From Sphingobium sp. YR768 (GTDB lineage Bacteria; Pseudomonadota; Alphaproteobacteria; Sphingomonadales; Sphingomonadaceae), in contig NZ_FOGE01000017.1 in the NCBI RefSeq assembly GCF_900111125.1, forward strand, positions 1 to 64,000: a DNA stretch of 64,000 nucleotides, written 5' to 3'. The notes beneath the pieces are model-generated. The model searched no databases. It saw only the letters and a list, made by a program, of their open reading frames with translations, and had not been told where the DNA came from. Each line of letters starts with the position of its first letter. Positions within the stretch are counted from its first letter, which is position 1. The position numbers and the translations under genes were made by a program. This document shows, in pieces, positions 51,605 to 60,761 of this stretch.

Positions 51605-53266
51605 ATGACCGACAAACTCGTGATCGCGCTCGCGCAGATGACCCAATATATGGGCGACCCCAAAGCCAATGCCGACGCCATGCTGGAATGGCGCGCACGG
51701 GCGCAGGGCGCGGACCTGATCGTCTATCCCGAACTGCAACTGATCGGCTATCCACCCGAAGATCTGGTGCTCAAGCCCGCTCTGGTCGATCAGGCCAATT
51801 ATCATTTGGACCGGATGGCGCAGGAGACGGCGGATGGCGGCCCGGCCATGCTGGTCGGCACCGTCGTCGCTTCGCAGGGTGTGCTGTTCAACGTCGTCGC
51901 CCTGCTGGAAAATGGCGCCGTCACCGCGATCCGGCAGAAGCGCGAACTGCCCAATTATGGCACCTTCGACGAAAAGCGCTTGTTCGCCCCCGGTCCGCTG
52001 CCCGCGCCGATCACGTTCAAGGGCGTGAAGATCGGCGTGCCGATCTGCGAAGATATCTGGTTCCCCTTCGTCACCGCCCACCTGCGGGCCGAGGGCGCGG
52101 AAATCCTGATCAGCCCCAATGGCAGCCCGTTCGAAGTCGACAAGGATGATCGCCGCCTGAACATGGTGGCGGGAACCCGCGTCCGCGAAACCGGCCTGCC
52201 GCTCGTCTATCTCAACCGCGTCGGCGGGCAGGACGAACTGGTGTTCGACGGCGCCTCCTTCGTGATGAACGGCGACCTCAGCCTCGCCCAGCAATTGCCC
52301 GACTGGGAAGAATCGCTGGTGCTGACGACATGGGAGAAATGGGACGGCCAGTGGGTCTGCCTGCCCGGCGACAAGCATGATCTCGATCCCCGCCCGGCCG
52401 ACATCTACAACGCCATGGTGCTGGGCCTGCGCGACTATGCGAACCGCAACCGCTTCCCCGGCGTGGTGCTGGGCCTGTCGGGCGGCATAGACTCCGCGCT
52501 CTCTGCCGCCGTCGCCGTCGATGCGCTGGGCGCCGATCGCGTCTGGTGCGTGATGATGCCCTCGCGCTTCACCAGTCAGGAAAGCCTGGACGATGCGGTC
52601 GAATGCGCCCGCCTGCTCGGCGTCCGCTACGACACGATCCCGATCGAACCGGCCGTCGCCGCCTTTGACACCATGCTCGCCCCCGTCTTCGAAGGCCGCA
52701 GCCGCGACCTGACCGAAGAGAATATCCAGTCGCGCATTCGCGGCGTCACGCTGATGGGCCTTTCCAACAAATATGGCCATATGTTGCTGACCACCGGCAA
52801 CAAGAGCGAGATGTCGGTCGGCTATGCCACCATCTATGGCGACATGGCGGGCGGCTATTCGGTGCTGAAGGACGCTTACAAGACGACGGTGTTCGATCTC
52901 TGCCGCTGGCGAAACGACAATATGCCGTCGCTCGGCGAAGGCTTCGGCCCCGCCGGTCCGGTGATGCCAGAGCGAGTCATCACCAAGCCGCCCAGCGCCG
53001 AACTGCGCGACAATCAGCGCGACGACGACAGCCTGCCGCCCTATGAGGTGCTGGACCCGATCCTCTACGGTCTGGTCGAGGAAGAATTGTCGGTCGACAA
53101 GTTGGTCGAGCGCGGTTTCGAGAAGGAGACGGTCGCCCGCATCGAGCGCCTGCTCTACATTGCCGAATATAAACGCCGCCAGTCGCCCCCCGGCGTGAAA
53201 CTGGGCATCCGCAATTTCGGCCGCGATCGCCGCTATCCGATCACCAACGGCTTCCGCAGCATTTAA
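51605..53266 (+). CDS. nadE: Glutamine-dependent NAD+ synthetase
   Basis: NadE amidates nicotinate adenine dinucleotide to NAD+. From ATG 51605 the protein has 553 residues: an N-terminal nitrilase domain ('[20 protein letters not shown]' with the Glu, '[17 protein letters not shown]' with the Lys, '[12 protein letters not shown]' with the Cys) and a C-terminal synthetase domain ('[20 protein letters not shown]', '[20 protein letters not shown]'). It thus carries its own glutaminase. ATG 51569 would add twelve atypical residues. Confidence 0.97.
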   Translation: MTDKLVIALAQMTQYMGDPKANADAMLEWRARAQGADLIVYPELQLIGYPPEDLVLKPALVDQANYHLDRMAQETADGGPAMLVGTVVASQGVLFNVVALLENGAVTAIRQKRELPNYGTFDEKRLFAPGPLPAPITFKGVKIGVPICEDIWFPFVTAHLRAEGAEILISPNGSPFEVDKDDRRLNMVAGTRVRETGLPLVYLNRVGGQDELVFDGASFVMNGDLSLAQQLPDWEESLVLTTWEKWDGQWVCLPGDKHDLDPRPADIYNAMVLGLRDYANRNRFPGVVLGLSGGIDSALSAAVAVDALGADRVWCVMMPSRFTSQESLDDAVECARLLGVRYDTIPIEPAVAAFDTMLAPVFEGRSRDLTEENIQSRIRGVTLMGLSNKYGHMLLTTGNKSEMSVGYATIYGDMAGGYSVLKDAYKTTVFDLCRWRNDNMPSLGEGFGPAGPVMPERVITKPPSAELRDNQRDDDSLPPYEVLDPILYGLVEEELSVDKLVERGFEKETVARIERLLYIAEYKRRQSPPGVKLGIRNFGRDRRYPITNGFRSI

Positions 53267-53280
53267 CCCATGAAAAGGCC

Positions 53281-53352
53281 GTTCGGGCTGAGCGAAGTCG
53301 AAGCCCGGCACTGAGCGAAGCGAAGTGACTTTGCTACGCTCAGCCCGAACGG
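53281..53352. repeat. Dispersed inverted repeat (TTCGGGCTGAGCGAAG type)
   Basis: GTTCGGGCTGAGCGAAG (53281) and its inverted end CTACGCTCAGCCCGAACGGG (to 53352) flank an inner GAGCGAAGCGAAG stretch. It sits 16 bases before gltX and is the same family as 10211-10303. Confidence 0.8.
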
Positions 53353-53367
53353 GTCTGGAATCAAGAT

Positions 53368-54690
53368 ATGACCGTCATCACCCGCTTCGCCCCGTCGCCC
53401 ACCGGCCACCTCCATGTCGGCAATATCCGCGCGGCGCTCCATAATTGGCTATGGGCGCGCAAATCGGGCGGCCGTTTCCTGCTGCGCCTCGACGATACCG
53501 ACCTCGAACGCTCCCGCCCCGAATATGCGGATTCGATCAAGGCCGACCTGAAATGGCTCGGCCTCCATTGGGATGGCGAGGAAAAACAGTCCGACCGCTT
53601 CGCCCTCTACGAAGCGCGGTTCGAGGCGCTCAAGGCATCCGGCCATGTCTACCCCGCCTGTGAAACGAGCCAGGAACTGGAGCTACGCCGCAAGATCCTG
53701 CTCGGGCGCGGCCTGCCGCCGGTTTATGATCGCGCCGCCCTCTCGCTGACCCCGGACCAGATCGCCGCTTATGAAGCCGAAGGCCGCACCCCGCACTGGC
53801 GCTTCAAGCTGGACCATGATCAGCCGATCACCTGGACAGACCTGATCCGGGGCGATCAGCGCTTCGATCCCAAGTTGCTGTCTGACCCGGTCATTCGTCG
53901 CGCCGACGGTTCCTGGCTCTACATGCTCCCCTCGGTCATCGATGATGTCGACATGGGGATCACCCATGTCCTGCGCGGGGAGGATCATGTCTCCAACACC
54001 GCCACCCAGATTCAGATGTTCACGGCCTTGGGAGCCCCGTTGCCCCGGTTCGCCCATGAAGCACTGCTGACCGGCAGCGAGGGCAAGCTGTCCAAGCGTC
54101 TCGGTTCGCTCGGTGTTGCCCATTTCCGCGAGATCGGGCTGGAACCGTCCGCCATCGCCTCGCTGCTCGCCCGCCTCGGCAGTTCGCAGTCCATCGAGCC
54201 CTTCGCCGACATGGCGCCCCTGATCGACAGCTTCGACTTCGGCCATTTCGGCCGCGCGCCTGCGCGCTTCGATGAGGCCGAACTGGCGACCCTCAACCAG
54301 AAGATCGTCCATCTTCTCCCCTATGCAGCGGTCGCCGATCGCCTCCCCGAAGGCGTGGGCGAAGCGGCATGGGATGCGATCCGCCCCAATCTGGAAACGG
54401 TAGCGGGCGTGGCCGACTGGTGGCGGATCGTCACCGGCCCGATCGACGCGCCTGCCGTCGCCGAAGAGGACCGCGATTTCCTGACCGCCGCCCACCGCAT
54501 CCTGTCCGACGCGGCTTTCGACGCCGATATCTGGCGCATGCTCACCAACGCGCTGAAGGAAGAGACCGGCCGCAAGGGCAAGACACTCTTCCTGCCCCTG
54601 CGTCGCGCCCTGACCGGTCTGGACCATGGCCCCGACATGGGCCAGCTTCTGCCGCTGATCGGCAAGGAAGAGGCTTTGCAGCGGCTTTAG
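53368..54690 (+). CDS. gltX: Glutamate-tRNA ligase
   Basis: GltX is a class I synthetase charging tRNA-Glu. The 440-residue protein shows the HIGH-type motif 'FAPSPTGHLHVGNIRAALHN', 'LRLDDTDLERSRPEYADSIK', 'VLRGEDHVSNTATQIQMF' and the KMSKS-type 'GKLSKRLGSLGVAHFRE'. The C-terminal anticodon domain is short but complete. Alphaproteobacteria often carry two GltX copies, one of which may misacylate tRNA-Gln for the amidotransferase route; which one this is cannot be read here. Confidence 0.95.
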   Translation: MTVITRFAPSPTGHLHVGNIRAALHNWLWARKSGGRFLLRLDDTDLERSRPEYADSIKADLKWLGLHWDGEEKQSDRFALYEARFEALKASGHVYPACETSQELELRRKILLGRGLPPVYDRAALSLTPDQIAAYEAEGRTPHWRFKLDHDQPITWTDLIRGDQRFDPKLLSDPVIRRADGSWLYMLPSVIDDVDMGITHVLRGEDHVSNTATQIQMFTALGAPLPRFAHEALLTGSEGKLSKRLGSLGVAHFREIGLEPSAIASLLARLGSSQSIEPFADMAPLIDSFDFGHFGRAPARFDEAELATLNQKIVHLLPYAAVADRLPEGVGEAAWDAIRPNLETVAGVADWWRIVTGPIDAPAVAEEDRDFLTAAHRILSDAAFDADIWRMLTNALKEETGRKGKTLFLPLRRALTGLDHGPDMGQLLPLIGKEEALQRL

Positions 54691-55257
54691 TCCTGAGCGC
54701 TACTGCCAAACAGACGAAGCCCCTCCTTCCTCGGCTTTGATCCGGGGCCTAGTTCTTTTTTGGCTTTTGCAGAGAAAAGCGGAATGCCGGGTCAAGACCG
54801 GCATGACGAGCAAGGAAATGTCTCGAAGCGACCCGTTGCAGACACGCTGTGCTCCTGCGAAAGCAGGAGCCTAGGGCGGCCTAGCGCCTTGTTACCTGGG
54901 GGGCTGCGTTCGCAGGAACACGGTTGATTTGGAACAGGAGCGTCCGCCCCCTCCTATTCCCCTTCCAAAATAGGATTTTGCCTGATCTATCCTGAAGGAT
55001 GGAGCAGTCTGCCCTTCACCGCCGCCCGTCCCCGCAAACGCCCCTCTATCAAGGACGCGCCTTTGACCTATCCAGTGCGTTCCCGGTGCACAGGCGGCGC
55101 GCCACGATGACCCAACAGGCGCGCGCCCGGCGCGTCGGCGGCGCACGGCCGTCGCGTTTCCGGCTCAAAAGCGCGGAAATACGACGCCATCGACGATGTG
55201 AACTTTGGTGCAATGACCCTGTCGGTCGAATCCGCCACCCTGAACCCGACGTCTCCG
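54691..55257. other. 567-base gap with repeats and no clear gene
   Basis: The stretch holds GGAATGCCGGGTCAAGACCGGCATGACG (54780-54807), the palindrome GCTCCTGCGAAAGCAGGAGC (54851-54870) and, further on, high-GC sequence with several short open frames but none that I recognise. A long plus-strand frame starting at 54999 runs through the next minus-strand genes and is a shadow. The end of the gap may hold degraded coding sequence, but I cannot support a gene. Confidence 0.5.
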
Positions 55258-56055
55258 TCAGCCCCGCATCGCCTCCAGCGCCTTGCCCACCGCCGCAATG
55301 CCCTCCGGCGCGGCGGCAAAGCCCATATGGGTGCAGTCGACCTCGATCGCCTTGTCCCGCTCGCCAGCACGGCCGCGCGCGCATTCCGGCAGGATCACGC
55401 CATCCCGGCGCGACCATAGAGCCACGGTCGGCACCGGCGGCTTTTCCTCCCGCGTGCAGGGAAAGGGCGGCCGGTCGACCGGGAACCCGGACACCAGCTG
55501 ATAGAGTCGCCAGGCATGATTGGCGCGCGGATCGCCGGAAAAGGGCGTCCCCATCGACACCACGCCGCCGACCTTGTGGGCGGCGAATTTCGCATATTCG
55601 CGGGCATAAAGGCCGCCCAGGCTCCAGCCGACCAGCGTCACCGGCGCGCCAGTGCCCCGGCGGATCGCGTCGATCCGCTGGTCGATCCGCTCCAGACTGT
55701 CAGGCTTCGGGCCGAAATTGCGGCCCATGTCCCAGCCATGGGCGCGATAGCCCGCCGCCTGCAATATCGCGCGCAGAGGCTCCATCCGCTGTTCCGACGC
55801 CAGCAGGCCGGGGATCAGCAGCACATGCCGCCCATCGCCGCGCATCGCGCCTGCCAGCATGGGCGCTTGAGCGCGCGTCCGTGCCAGATCGAACGGCACC
55901 GACATATTGGCCAGCAATTGCTGGATGCCCGGCCGCTCGGCCGCCCGCGGACCGCCGGTCAGGCGATCTTTCCAGAAACTGGCAATGGCGTCGGCATAGG
56001 GGGGCACGAAAGGAGGAACCTCTTTCCAGATGGAAAGATGACATTCCCATGACAT
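55258..56055 (-). CDS. Alpha/beta-hydrolase (lipase-like)
   Basis: The 265-residue protein has an alpha/beta-hydrolase core: 'HVLLIPGLLASEQRMEPLRA', nucleophile elbow 'VTLVGWSLGGLYAREYAKFA', 'VVSMGTPFSGDPRANHAWRL', acid 'ALWSRRDGVILPECARG' and histidine 'VDCTHMGFAAAPEGI'. No signal peptide is visible. It follows the COG4223-like membrane protein gene by 77 bases in the same direction. Substrate unknown; similar proteins are annotated as triacylglycerol lipase-like hydrolases. Confidence 0.82.
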   Translation of the reverse strand: MSWECHLSIWKEVPPFVPPYADAIASFWKDRLTGGPRAAERPGIQQLLANMSVPFDLARTRAQAPMLAGAMRGDGRHVLLIPGLLASEQRMEPLRAILQAAGYRAHGWDMGRNFGPKPDSLERIDQRIDAIRRGTGAPVTLVGWSLGGLYAREYAKFAAHKVGGVVSMGTPFSGDPRANHAWRLYQLVSGFPVDRPPFPCTREEKPPVPTVALWSRRDGVILPECARGRAGERDKAIEVDCTHMGFAAAPEGIAAVGKALEAMRG

Positions 56056-56132
56056 GGCCCGCCGCGTCCATGGCTTTTGTCGATCAGATCAAACGGTTCG
56101 TCGTTTGTGACAATCTTCGGATCGATGCCCTG

Positions 56133-57041
56133 TCAGGGCGTCAGCGGGGGTGTCTGGTCGACCGCAGCGGCTTCCGGGCCACGCAGTTCGCGCGGCTCCA
56201 ATATCGCGGCGGTTTCGATCAGGTCCAGCGCGCGCCGCGCCTCCAGATAGCGTCGGGCCGCCTGGGTCCAGCGATCGGCGGCCGCCTTGCCGGGCATGCG
56301 CTCCACCTCGGCCAGCGCCGCGCTCACCCGGCCGCCGTCGATATAACGCAGTGCTCGCTCCATCGCAGCCTGTGGGCGCGGCGAGGGCGTGGAGGCCCGG
56401 TGGATCGTCACCAGCTCGCGCGCCTCATGCTCCAGCGCGGTCCACCAGCTGGCGTCGGCGGGCGTCTTCACCACCTGATCGGCAATATCGTTCAGGCCGC
56501 CGCGCAGGTCCGCCAGCGTCATCGGGGCGCGGGCGGCATTGATGATCGCGGCCACGGCCCGTGGCTGGGCCTGCCCAAAGCGCAGTCGCAATTGCCCCTC
56601 GATATAGCCGAGCGGCATGCCACTATCGAGCGCCCGGCGGGCGGCAAAGGCCACCAGCAGGCCTTCTGCGCGCGTGGCATTACCCGATGCGGCCTGTGCC
56701 TCCACGCTGATCCGGTTCAGCCGCTCGTCCAGTTGTACGACACGCGCGTCCAGCATCTGCGCCGCGTCGGCGGTCAGCGGACGTACCGTGACGCCCTGAC
56801 CGGTCGCCAGTGCGCCCACCGTGCCGGGAAGAGGTTGCGGCAAGGCCGCCTGCGGTTGCGGATCGCTCCAGCGCCGCTGGATCTGCGGCCAGGCCCAGAC
56901 GGTCAGCACCACGCCCAGCGCAAAGGCGAGCAGGGCCAGGATCAGCAGCGGCAACATGCTGCGCCGGCGCGCGGGCGGCGGCGTCATACCAATGCTGGCC
57001 ACCCCGTCCTCTTCGCTCATGCCGCCTCTTTCGTCTGTCAT
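56133..57041 (-). CDS. Inner-membrane protein of the mitofilin/COG4223 type
   Basis: From ATG 57041 the 302-residue protein has a polar N-terminus, one membrane helix ('MLPLLILALLAFALGVVLTV', about 29-48) and a long helical periplasmic part. That part begins with a coiled-coil stretch 'LDARVVQLDERLNRISVEAQ' and ends in a Pro-rich tail. Position next to hemC-hemD (7 bases from hemD) and this architecture are typical of the alphaproteobacterial mitofilin-related proteins, relatives of mitochondrial MICOS Mic60. The family call rests more on context than on a motif. Confidence 0.75.
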   Translation of the reverse strand: MTDERGGMSEEDGVASIGMTPPPARRRSMLPLLILALLAFALGVVLTVWAWPQIQRRWSDPQPQAALPQPLPGTVGALATGQGVTVRPLTADAAQMLDARVVQLDERLNRISVEAQAASGNATRAEGLLVAFAARRALDSGMPLGYIEGQLRLRFGQAQPRAVAAIINAARAPMTLADLRGGLNDIADQVVKTPADASWWTALEHEARELVTIHRASTPSPRPQAAMERALRYIDGGRVSAALAEVERMPGKAAADRWTQAARRYLEARRALDLIETAAILEPRELRGPEAAAVDQTPPLTP

Positions 57042-57048
57042 CGTCTCG

Positions 57049-57720
57049 TCATTCGCACAATCGGCGGGCCAGGGCCAGCATCTCGTCATCCTGTGGCAGA
57101 GCAGCGGCCTGCGCGCTGGCCCAACCGGCGCCACATGCCGTTAAGGCCGCTGTGCTGATAGCAATGACATGCAGTGTAGCGCGGCGGCTGTCGGGTGTCT
57201 GCGCCGCCAGCCTTTCGCCCGCACGCGGCGAATGCACCAGCAGGATCGATCCCGGCACGGCCATGTCCAGCAGCGCCGGATCGGGTGGCAGGCTGGCCAT
57301 GCCATAGACCACGATCCGATCGATATGGAGCGGCCCCGCCTCGATGGGAGCGACGGTCGTCCCCGCCAGATGCAGCACTCGCCGATGCCGGTCCGCGGCG
57401 ATCTGTGCGGCGATCGCGCTGCCATCCATGGTCCCGGCGACCACATCGGCGAAACCGGCTTCGGTCAGCGCCTGCGCGGTCTTTGCTCCCACGGCATAGG
57501 CGGGCAGAGCGCGATATCGGTGCAGCCCCGACCCCGCCAGTCGCACCCCATTGGCGCTGGTCAGCAGCAGCGCGTCATACTCCTCCGGCGCCGGCGGCGT
57601 CCAGTCCACGACTTGCGGCGCAAACAGCGGATGCACCAGCGCATCTAGCCCCATTGCGCGCGCTTTGTCCGCCGTCTTGCCCGCCGCCGGTTCCGGCCGC
57701 AGGATCAGGACGCGCCTCAC
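57049..57720 (-). CDS. hemD: Uroporphyrinogen-III synthase
   Basis: HemD closes hydroxymethylbilane to uroporphyrinogen III in heme synthesis. The 223-residue protein starts at GTG 57720, overlapping the hemC stop as GTGA, with 'RRVLILRPEPAAGKTADKAR'. It has 'YDALLLTSANGVRLAG', 'AYAVGAKTAQALTEAGFADV' and 'HIDRIVVYGMAS', and the late conserved 'HVIAISTAALTACGAGWASA' region. The sequence is poorly conserved, as in all HemD, but the order hemC-hemD settles it. Confidence 0.93.
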   Translation of the reverse strand: MRRVLILRPEPAAGKTADKARAMGLDALVHPLFAPQVVDWTPPAPEEYDALLLTSANGVRLAGSGLHRYRALPAYAVGAKTAQALTEAGFADVVAGTMDGSAIAAQIAADRHRRVLHLAGTTVAPIEAGPLHIDRIVVYGMASLPPDPALLDMAVPGSILLVHSPRAGERLAAQTPDSRRATLHVIAISTAALTACGAGWASAQAAALPQDDEMLALARRLCE

Positions 57721-58643
57721 GCCTCGAACAGGGCGCGCAACGCCGGGCTGGCGCGATCGAGCAAGGTCCGGCCGATCGCCTCTGCAGCGTCTTGGTCGCC
57801 GCGTGCCAGCCGCGCCTCTTCCCGCACCGTTTCGCTGCCGTCCGGGCTGATGATCTCGGCGCGCAGGAACAGGCCGTCGCCCTCGACCAGCGCCAGTGCC
57901 GCGATAGGCGAATGGCATGTGCCGCCCAGGCCGCGCAGCAGCGCACGCTCGGCCATCACCGTGTCATAGGTGTCGCGGTCATTGATCGCATTCAGAGCCG
58001 CCAGCACCGGCGCATTGTCCGCCAGCGCCTCGATCCCCACCGCGCCCTGTGACGGGGCGGGCAGCATCGTCTCGATCGGGATCAGCGTGCCGACATCGCT
58101 CTGGTCCAGCCGATCAAGGCCCGCCGCCGCCAGCAGCGTGGCATGGACCTCGCCGGTCGCCAGCTTCGCGAGGCGCGTCGCCACATTGCCGCGAAACAGG
58201 GTGATGGTCGCGTCGGGCCGCAACCGCTTCACCTGCGCCGCTCGACGCGGCGAGCTGGTGCCGACCAGCGGATTGGCGGGCAGCGCGGCGAAACTTTCCA
58301 CCCCCACCAGCTTGTCGCGCACGTCGGCGCGCGGCAGCATCGCGGCGATACGGAAGGCATCCGGCCGCAGCGTCTCGACATCCTTCATGCTATGCACGGC
58401 AAAGTCGATCTTGCCCGCTATCAGCGCCCGATCCAGTTCCTTGGTCCACAGCGCCTTGCCGCCGATGTCGGCCAGCGCCCGGTCCTGAATCCGGTCGCCG
58501 CTGGTCTGCACGGTGACGATCTCGATCGCCTCCTTGTTCCAGCCATGGGCGGCGCGCAAAGCCTGCGCGGTCATATGGGCCTGGGCCAGTGCCAGCGGCG
58601 ATCCCCTGGTGCCCAGGCGCAACGGTCGATCAGTGAAAAGCAT
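57717..58643 (-). CDS. hemC: Hydroxymethylbilane synthase (porphobilinogen deaminase)
   Basis: HemC joins four porphobilinogens on a dipyrromethane cofactor. The 308 residues include 'LRLGTRGSPLALAQAHMTAQ', 'ALWTKELDRALIAGKIDFAV', 'HSMKDVETLRPDAFRIAAML', 'GTSSPRRAAQVKRLRPDATI', 'LFRGNVATRLAKL' and 'PAPSQGAVGIEA'. The cofactor cysteine is in 'LGGTCHSPIAALA'. It is divergent from tsaD across only 44 bases. Confidence 0.97.
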   Translation of the reverse strand: MLFTDRPLRLGTRGSPLALAQAHMTAQALRAAHGWNKEAIEIVTVQTSGDRIQDRALADIGGKALWTKELDRALIAGKIDFAVHSMKDVETLRPDAFRIAAMLPRADVRDKLVGVESFAALPANPLVGTSSPRRAAQVKRLRPDATITLFRGNVATRLAKLATGEVHATLLAAAGLDRLDQSDVGTLIPIETMLPAPSQGAVGIEALADNAPVLAALNAINDRDTYDTVMAERALLRGLGGTCHSPIAALALVEGDGLFLRAEIISPDGSETVREEARLARGDQDAAEAIGRTLLDRASPALRALFEA

Positions 58644-58687
58644 ATGCGGCTTGCTCTAATGGCCAGCGCCATTAGATGGAAGCGGCA

Positions 58688-59722
58688 ATGACCATCATTC
58701 TGGGCCTGGAATCGAGCTGCGATGAAACCGCGGCGGCGCTGGTGAGCGCCGACGGCCGGATTCTCGCGCATCGTCTCGCCACGCAGGAGGAAGCGCATCG
58801 CCCCTATGGCGGCGTCGTACCCGAAATCGCGGCGCGTGCGCATGTGGAGGCTCTCAGCCCTCTGATCGAAGCGGCGCTGGCCGATGCGAAGATGACGCTG
58901 GCGGACGTCGACGTGATCGCCGCCACCGCCGGACCCGGCCTGATCGGCGGCGTGATGGTCGGCCTCGTCACCGGCAAGGCGCTTGCCCATGCGGCGGGCA
59001 AGCCGCTGGTGGCGGTCAACCATCTGGAGGGGCATGCGCTCTCGCCGCGCCTTGCCGATCCGACCCTGCAATTCCCCTATCTGCTGCTGCTCGTGTCGGG
59101 CGGCCATTGCCAGTTGCTCCATGTGAAGGGGCCGGGCGACTATGCGCGCCTCGCCACCACCATCGACGATGCGGCGGGCGAAGCGTTCGACAAGACCGCC
59201 AAGCTGCTCGGCCTTGGCTATCCCGGCGGCCCGCAGGTGGAAAAGGCGGCTGCGCAGGGCAATGCGAAGGCCGTTCCCCTGCCGCGCCCGCTGGTCGGCA
59301 CGGCCGAACCGCATTTCTCCTTCGCCGGCCTCAAGAGCGCGGTGATGCGCGCCGTCCAGTCCGGCCAATATGCGACCGAGGATATCGCCGCTTCCTTCCA
59401 GCAGGCGGTGATCGATTGCCTGATCGACCGCACGCGCAAGGCGCTGGCGCAGAGCGAAGGCGTCACCGCGCTGGTCGTGGCGGGGGGCGTGGCCGCAAAC
59501 CAGCCGATCCGCGCCGCGCTCGAATCGCTGGCCGCCGATCATGGCCTGCCTTTCGTCGCGCCGCCCATGTGGCTGTGCACCGACAATGCGGCGATGATCG
59601 CCTGGGCCGGGGCGGAACGCTTCGCAGTGGGTCTGATCGACGATCTTACATTTCCCGCCCGGCCGCGCTGGCCGCTCGATCCGGCGGCAGAAAAGGCGCG
59701 CGGCGCCGGAGTAAAAGCATGA
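58688..59722 (+). CDS. tsaD: tRNA N6-threonylcarbamoyladenosine transferase TsaD
   Basis: TsaD transfers threonylcarbamoyl to adenosine 37 of tRNAs. From ATG 58688 the 344 residues show '[20 protein letters not shown]', '[20 protein letters not shown]', '[15 protein letters not shown]' with the metal histidines, '[12 protein letters not shown]' and '[14 protein letters not shown]'. Another ATG four codons upstream lacks support. Confidence 0.97.
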   Translation: MTIILGLESSCDETAAALVSADGRILAHRLATQEEAHRPYGGVVPEIAARAHVEALSPLIEAALADAKMTLADVDVIAATAGPGLIGGVMVGLVTGKALAHAAGKPLVAVNHLEGHALSPRLADPTLQFPYLLLLVSGGHCQLLHVKGPGDYARLATTIDDAAGEAFDKTAKLLGLGYPGGPQVEKAAAQGNAKAVPLPRPLVGTAEPHFSFAGLKSAVMRAVQSGQYATEDIAASFQQAVIDCLIDRTRKALAQSEGVTALVVAGGVAANQPIRAALESLAADHGLPFVAPPMWLCTDNAAMIAWAGAERFAVGLIDDLTFPARPRWPLDPAAEKARGAGVKA

Positions 59723-59735
59723 AGGGCGTGAAGGC

Positions 59736-60707
59736 ATGAAGGCGGGAGTCATCGGCGCGGGCGCCTGGGGTACGGCGCTGGCGCAATTGCTGGCCAGCGA
59801 CGGGCAGGATGTGGCGCTCTGGGCGCTGGAACCGGATGTGGTCGACGCGATCAATGCGCGTCAGGAAAACCCGCTTTATCTCGCCAATCTCCCGCTTTCG
59901 CCCTCGATCCGGGCGACCGGCGATATGGCGCACCTCAACGATTGCGAGATGCTGCTGGTCGTCAGTCCCGCCCAGCATCTGCGCAGCGTCGTGGCGCAGG
60001 CCCCCGCCGGCGTGCCGCTCCTGCTCTGCTCCAAGGGGATAGAGGCGGGCACCAGCCTGCTGATGTCTGAAGTCGCTTCGCAGGCGCAGCCGACCTCGCC
60101 CATCGCCGTCCTCTCCGGCCCGACCTTCGCGCATGAAGTGGCGAAGGGCCTGCCGACCGCCATCACGCTCGCCTGCGAGGACAAGGCCTTGGGCCAGCGC
60201 CTTGCGGCCCGCATCGCCCGTCCGTCCTTCCGTCCCTATCTGTCGGACGATGTGATCGGCGCGGAAATTGGTGGCGCGGTCAAGAATGTGCTCGCCATCG
60301 CCTGCGGTGTTGCGGAAGGGGCTGGGCTCGGCCTCAACGCCCGCGCCGCGCTCATCAGCCGGGGTTTTGCCGAAATGACTCGCTTCGGTCTGGCGCGTGG
60401 TGCGCGGGCGGAAACGCTGGCCGGCCTGTCGGGGCTGGGCGATCTGGTCCTCACCTGCTCATCCACCAATTCGCGCAACTTCTCGCTGGGTAAGGGACTG
60501 GGCGAGGGGGCAAGCGCCGCCGACCTGCTCTCCAACCGTCGTACCGTCGCGGAAGGCGCGCATACCGCGCCGGTGCTGCGCGATGCCGCACGCGCGGCGG
60601 GTGTGGAAATGCCGGTGGTGGAGGCCGTCTGCGCCCTGCTGACCGACGCAGCACCATTGGCGCAGGTCATCGACGCGCTGCTCGCCCGGCCGCTGCGTCC
60701 TGAATAA
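59736..60707 (+). CDS. gpsA: Glycerol-3-phosphate dehydrogenase [NAD(P)+]
   Basis: GpsA makes sn-glycerol 3-phosphate for phospholipids. The 323 residues start with 'AGVIGAGAWGTALAQLLASD' and contain 'LLCSKGIEAGTSLLMSEVAS', 'AVLSGPTFAHEVAKGLPTAI', 'GAEIGGAVKNVLAIACGVAE' with the catalytic lysine, and 'LSGLGDLVLTCSSTNSRNFS'. It follows tsaD by 13 bases. Confidence 0.97.
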   Translation: MKAGVIGAGAWGTALAQLLASDGQDVALWALEPDVVDAINARQENPLYLANLPLSPSIRATGDMAHLNDCEMLLVVSPAQHLRSVVAQAPAGVPLLLCSKGIEAGTSLLMSEVASQAQPTSPIAVLSGPTFAHEVAKGLPTAITLACEDKALGQRLAARIARPSFRPYLSDDVIGAEIGGAVKNVLAIACGVAEGAGLGLNARAALISRGFAEMTRFGLARGARAETLAGLSGLGDLVLTCSSTNSRNFSLGKGLGEGASAADLLSNRRTVAEGAHTAPVLRDAARAAGVEMPVVEAVCALLTDAAPLAQVIDALLARPLRPE

Positions 60708-60761
60708 CCCGTCGCGCTGCTGCCGCATTGCGCCTACAACGAACAGATATAGCAACAGAGA

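Noticed and set aside
54999..57158. 719-codon plus-strand frame
   Set aside because: It is Arg/Pro/Ser-rich low-complexity translation opposite two real minus-strand genes (hydrolase and mitofilin-like protein) and has no recognisable domain.
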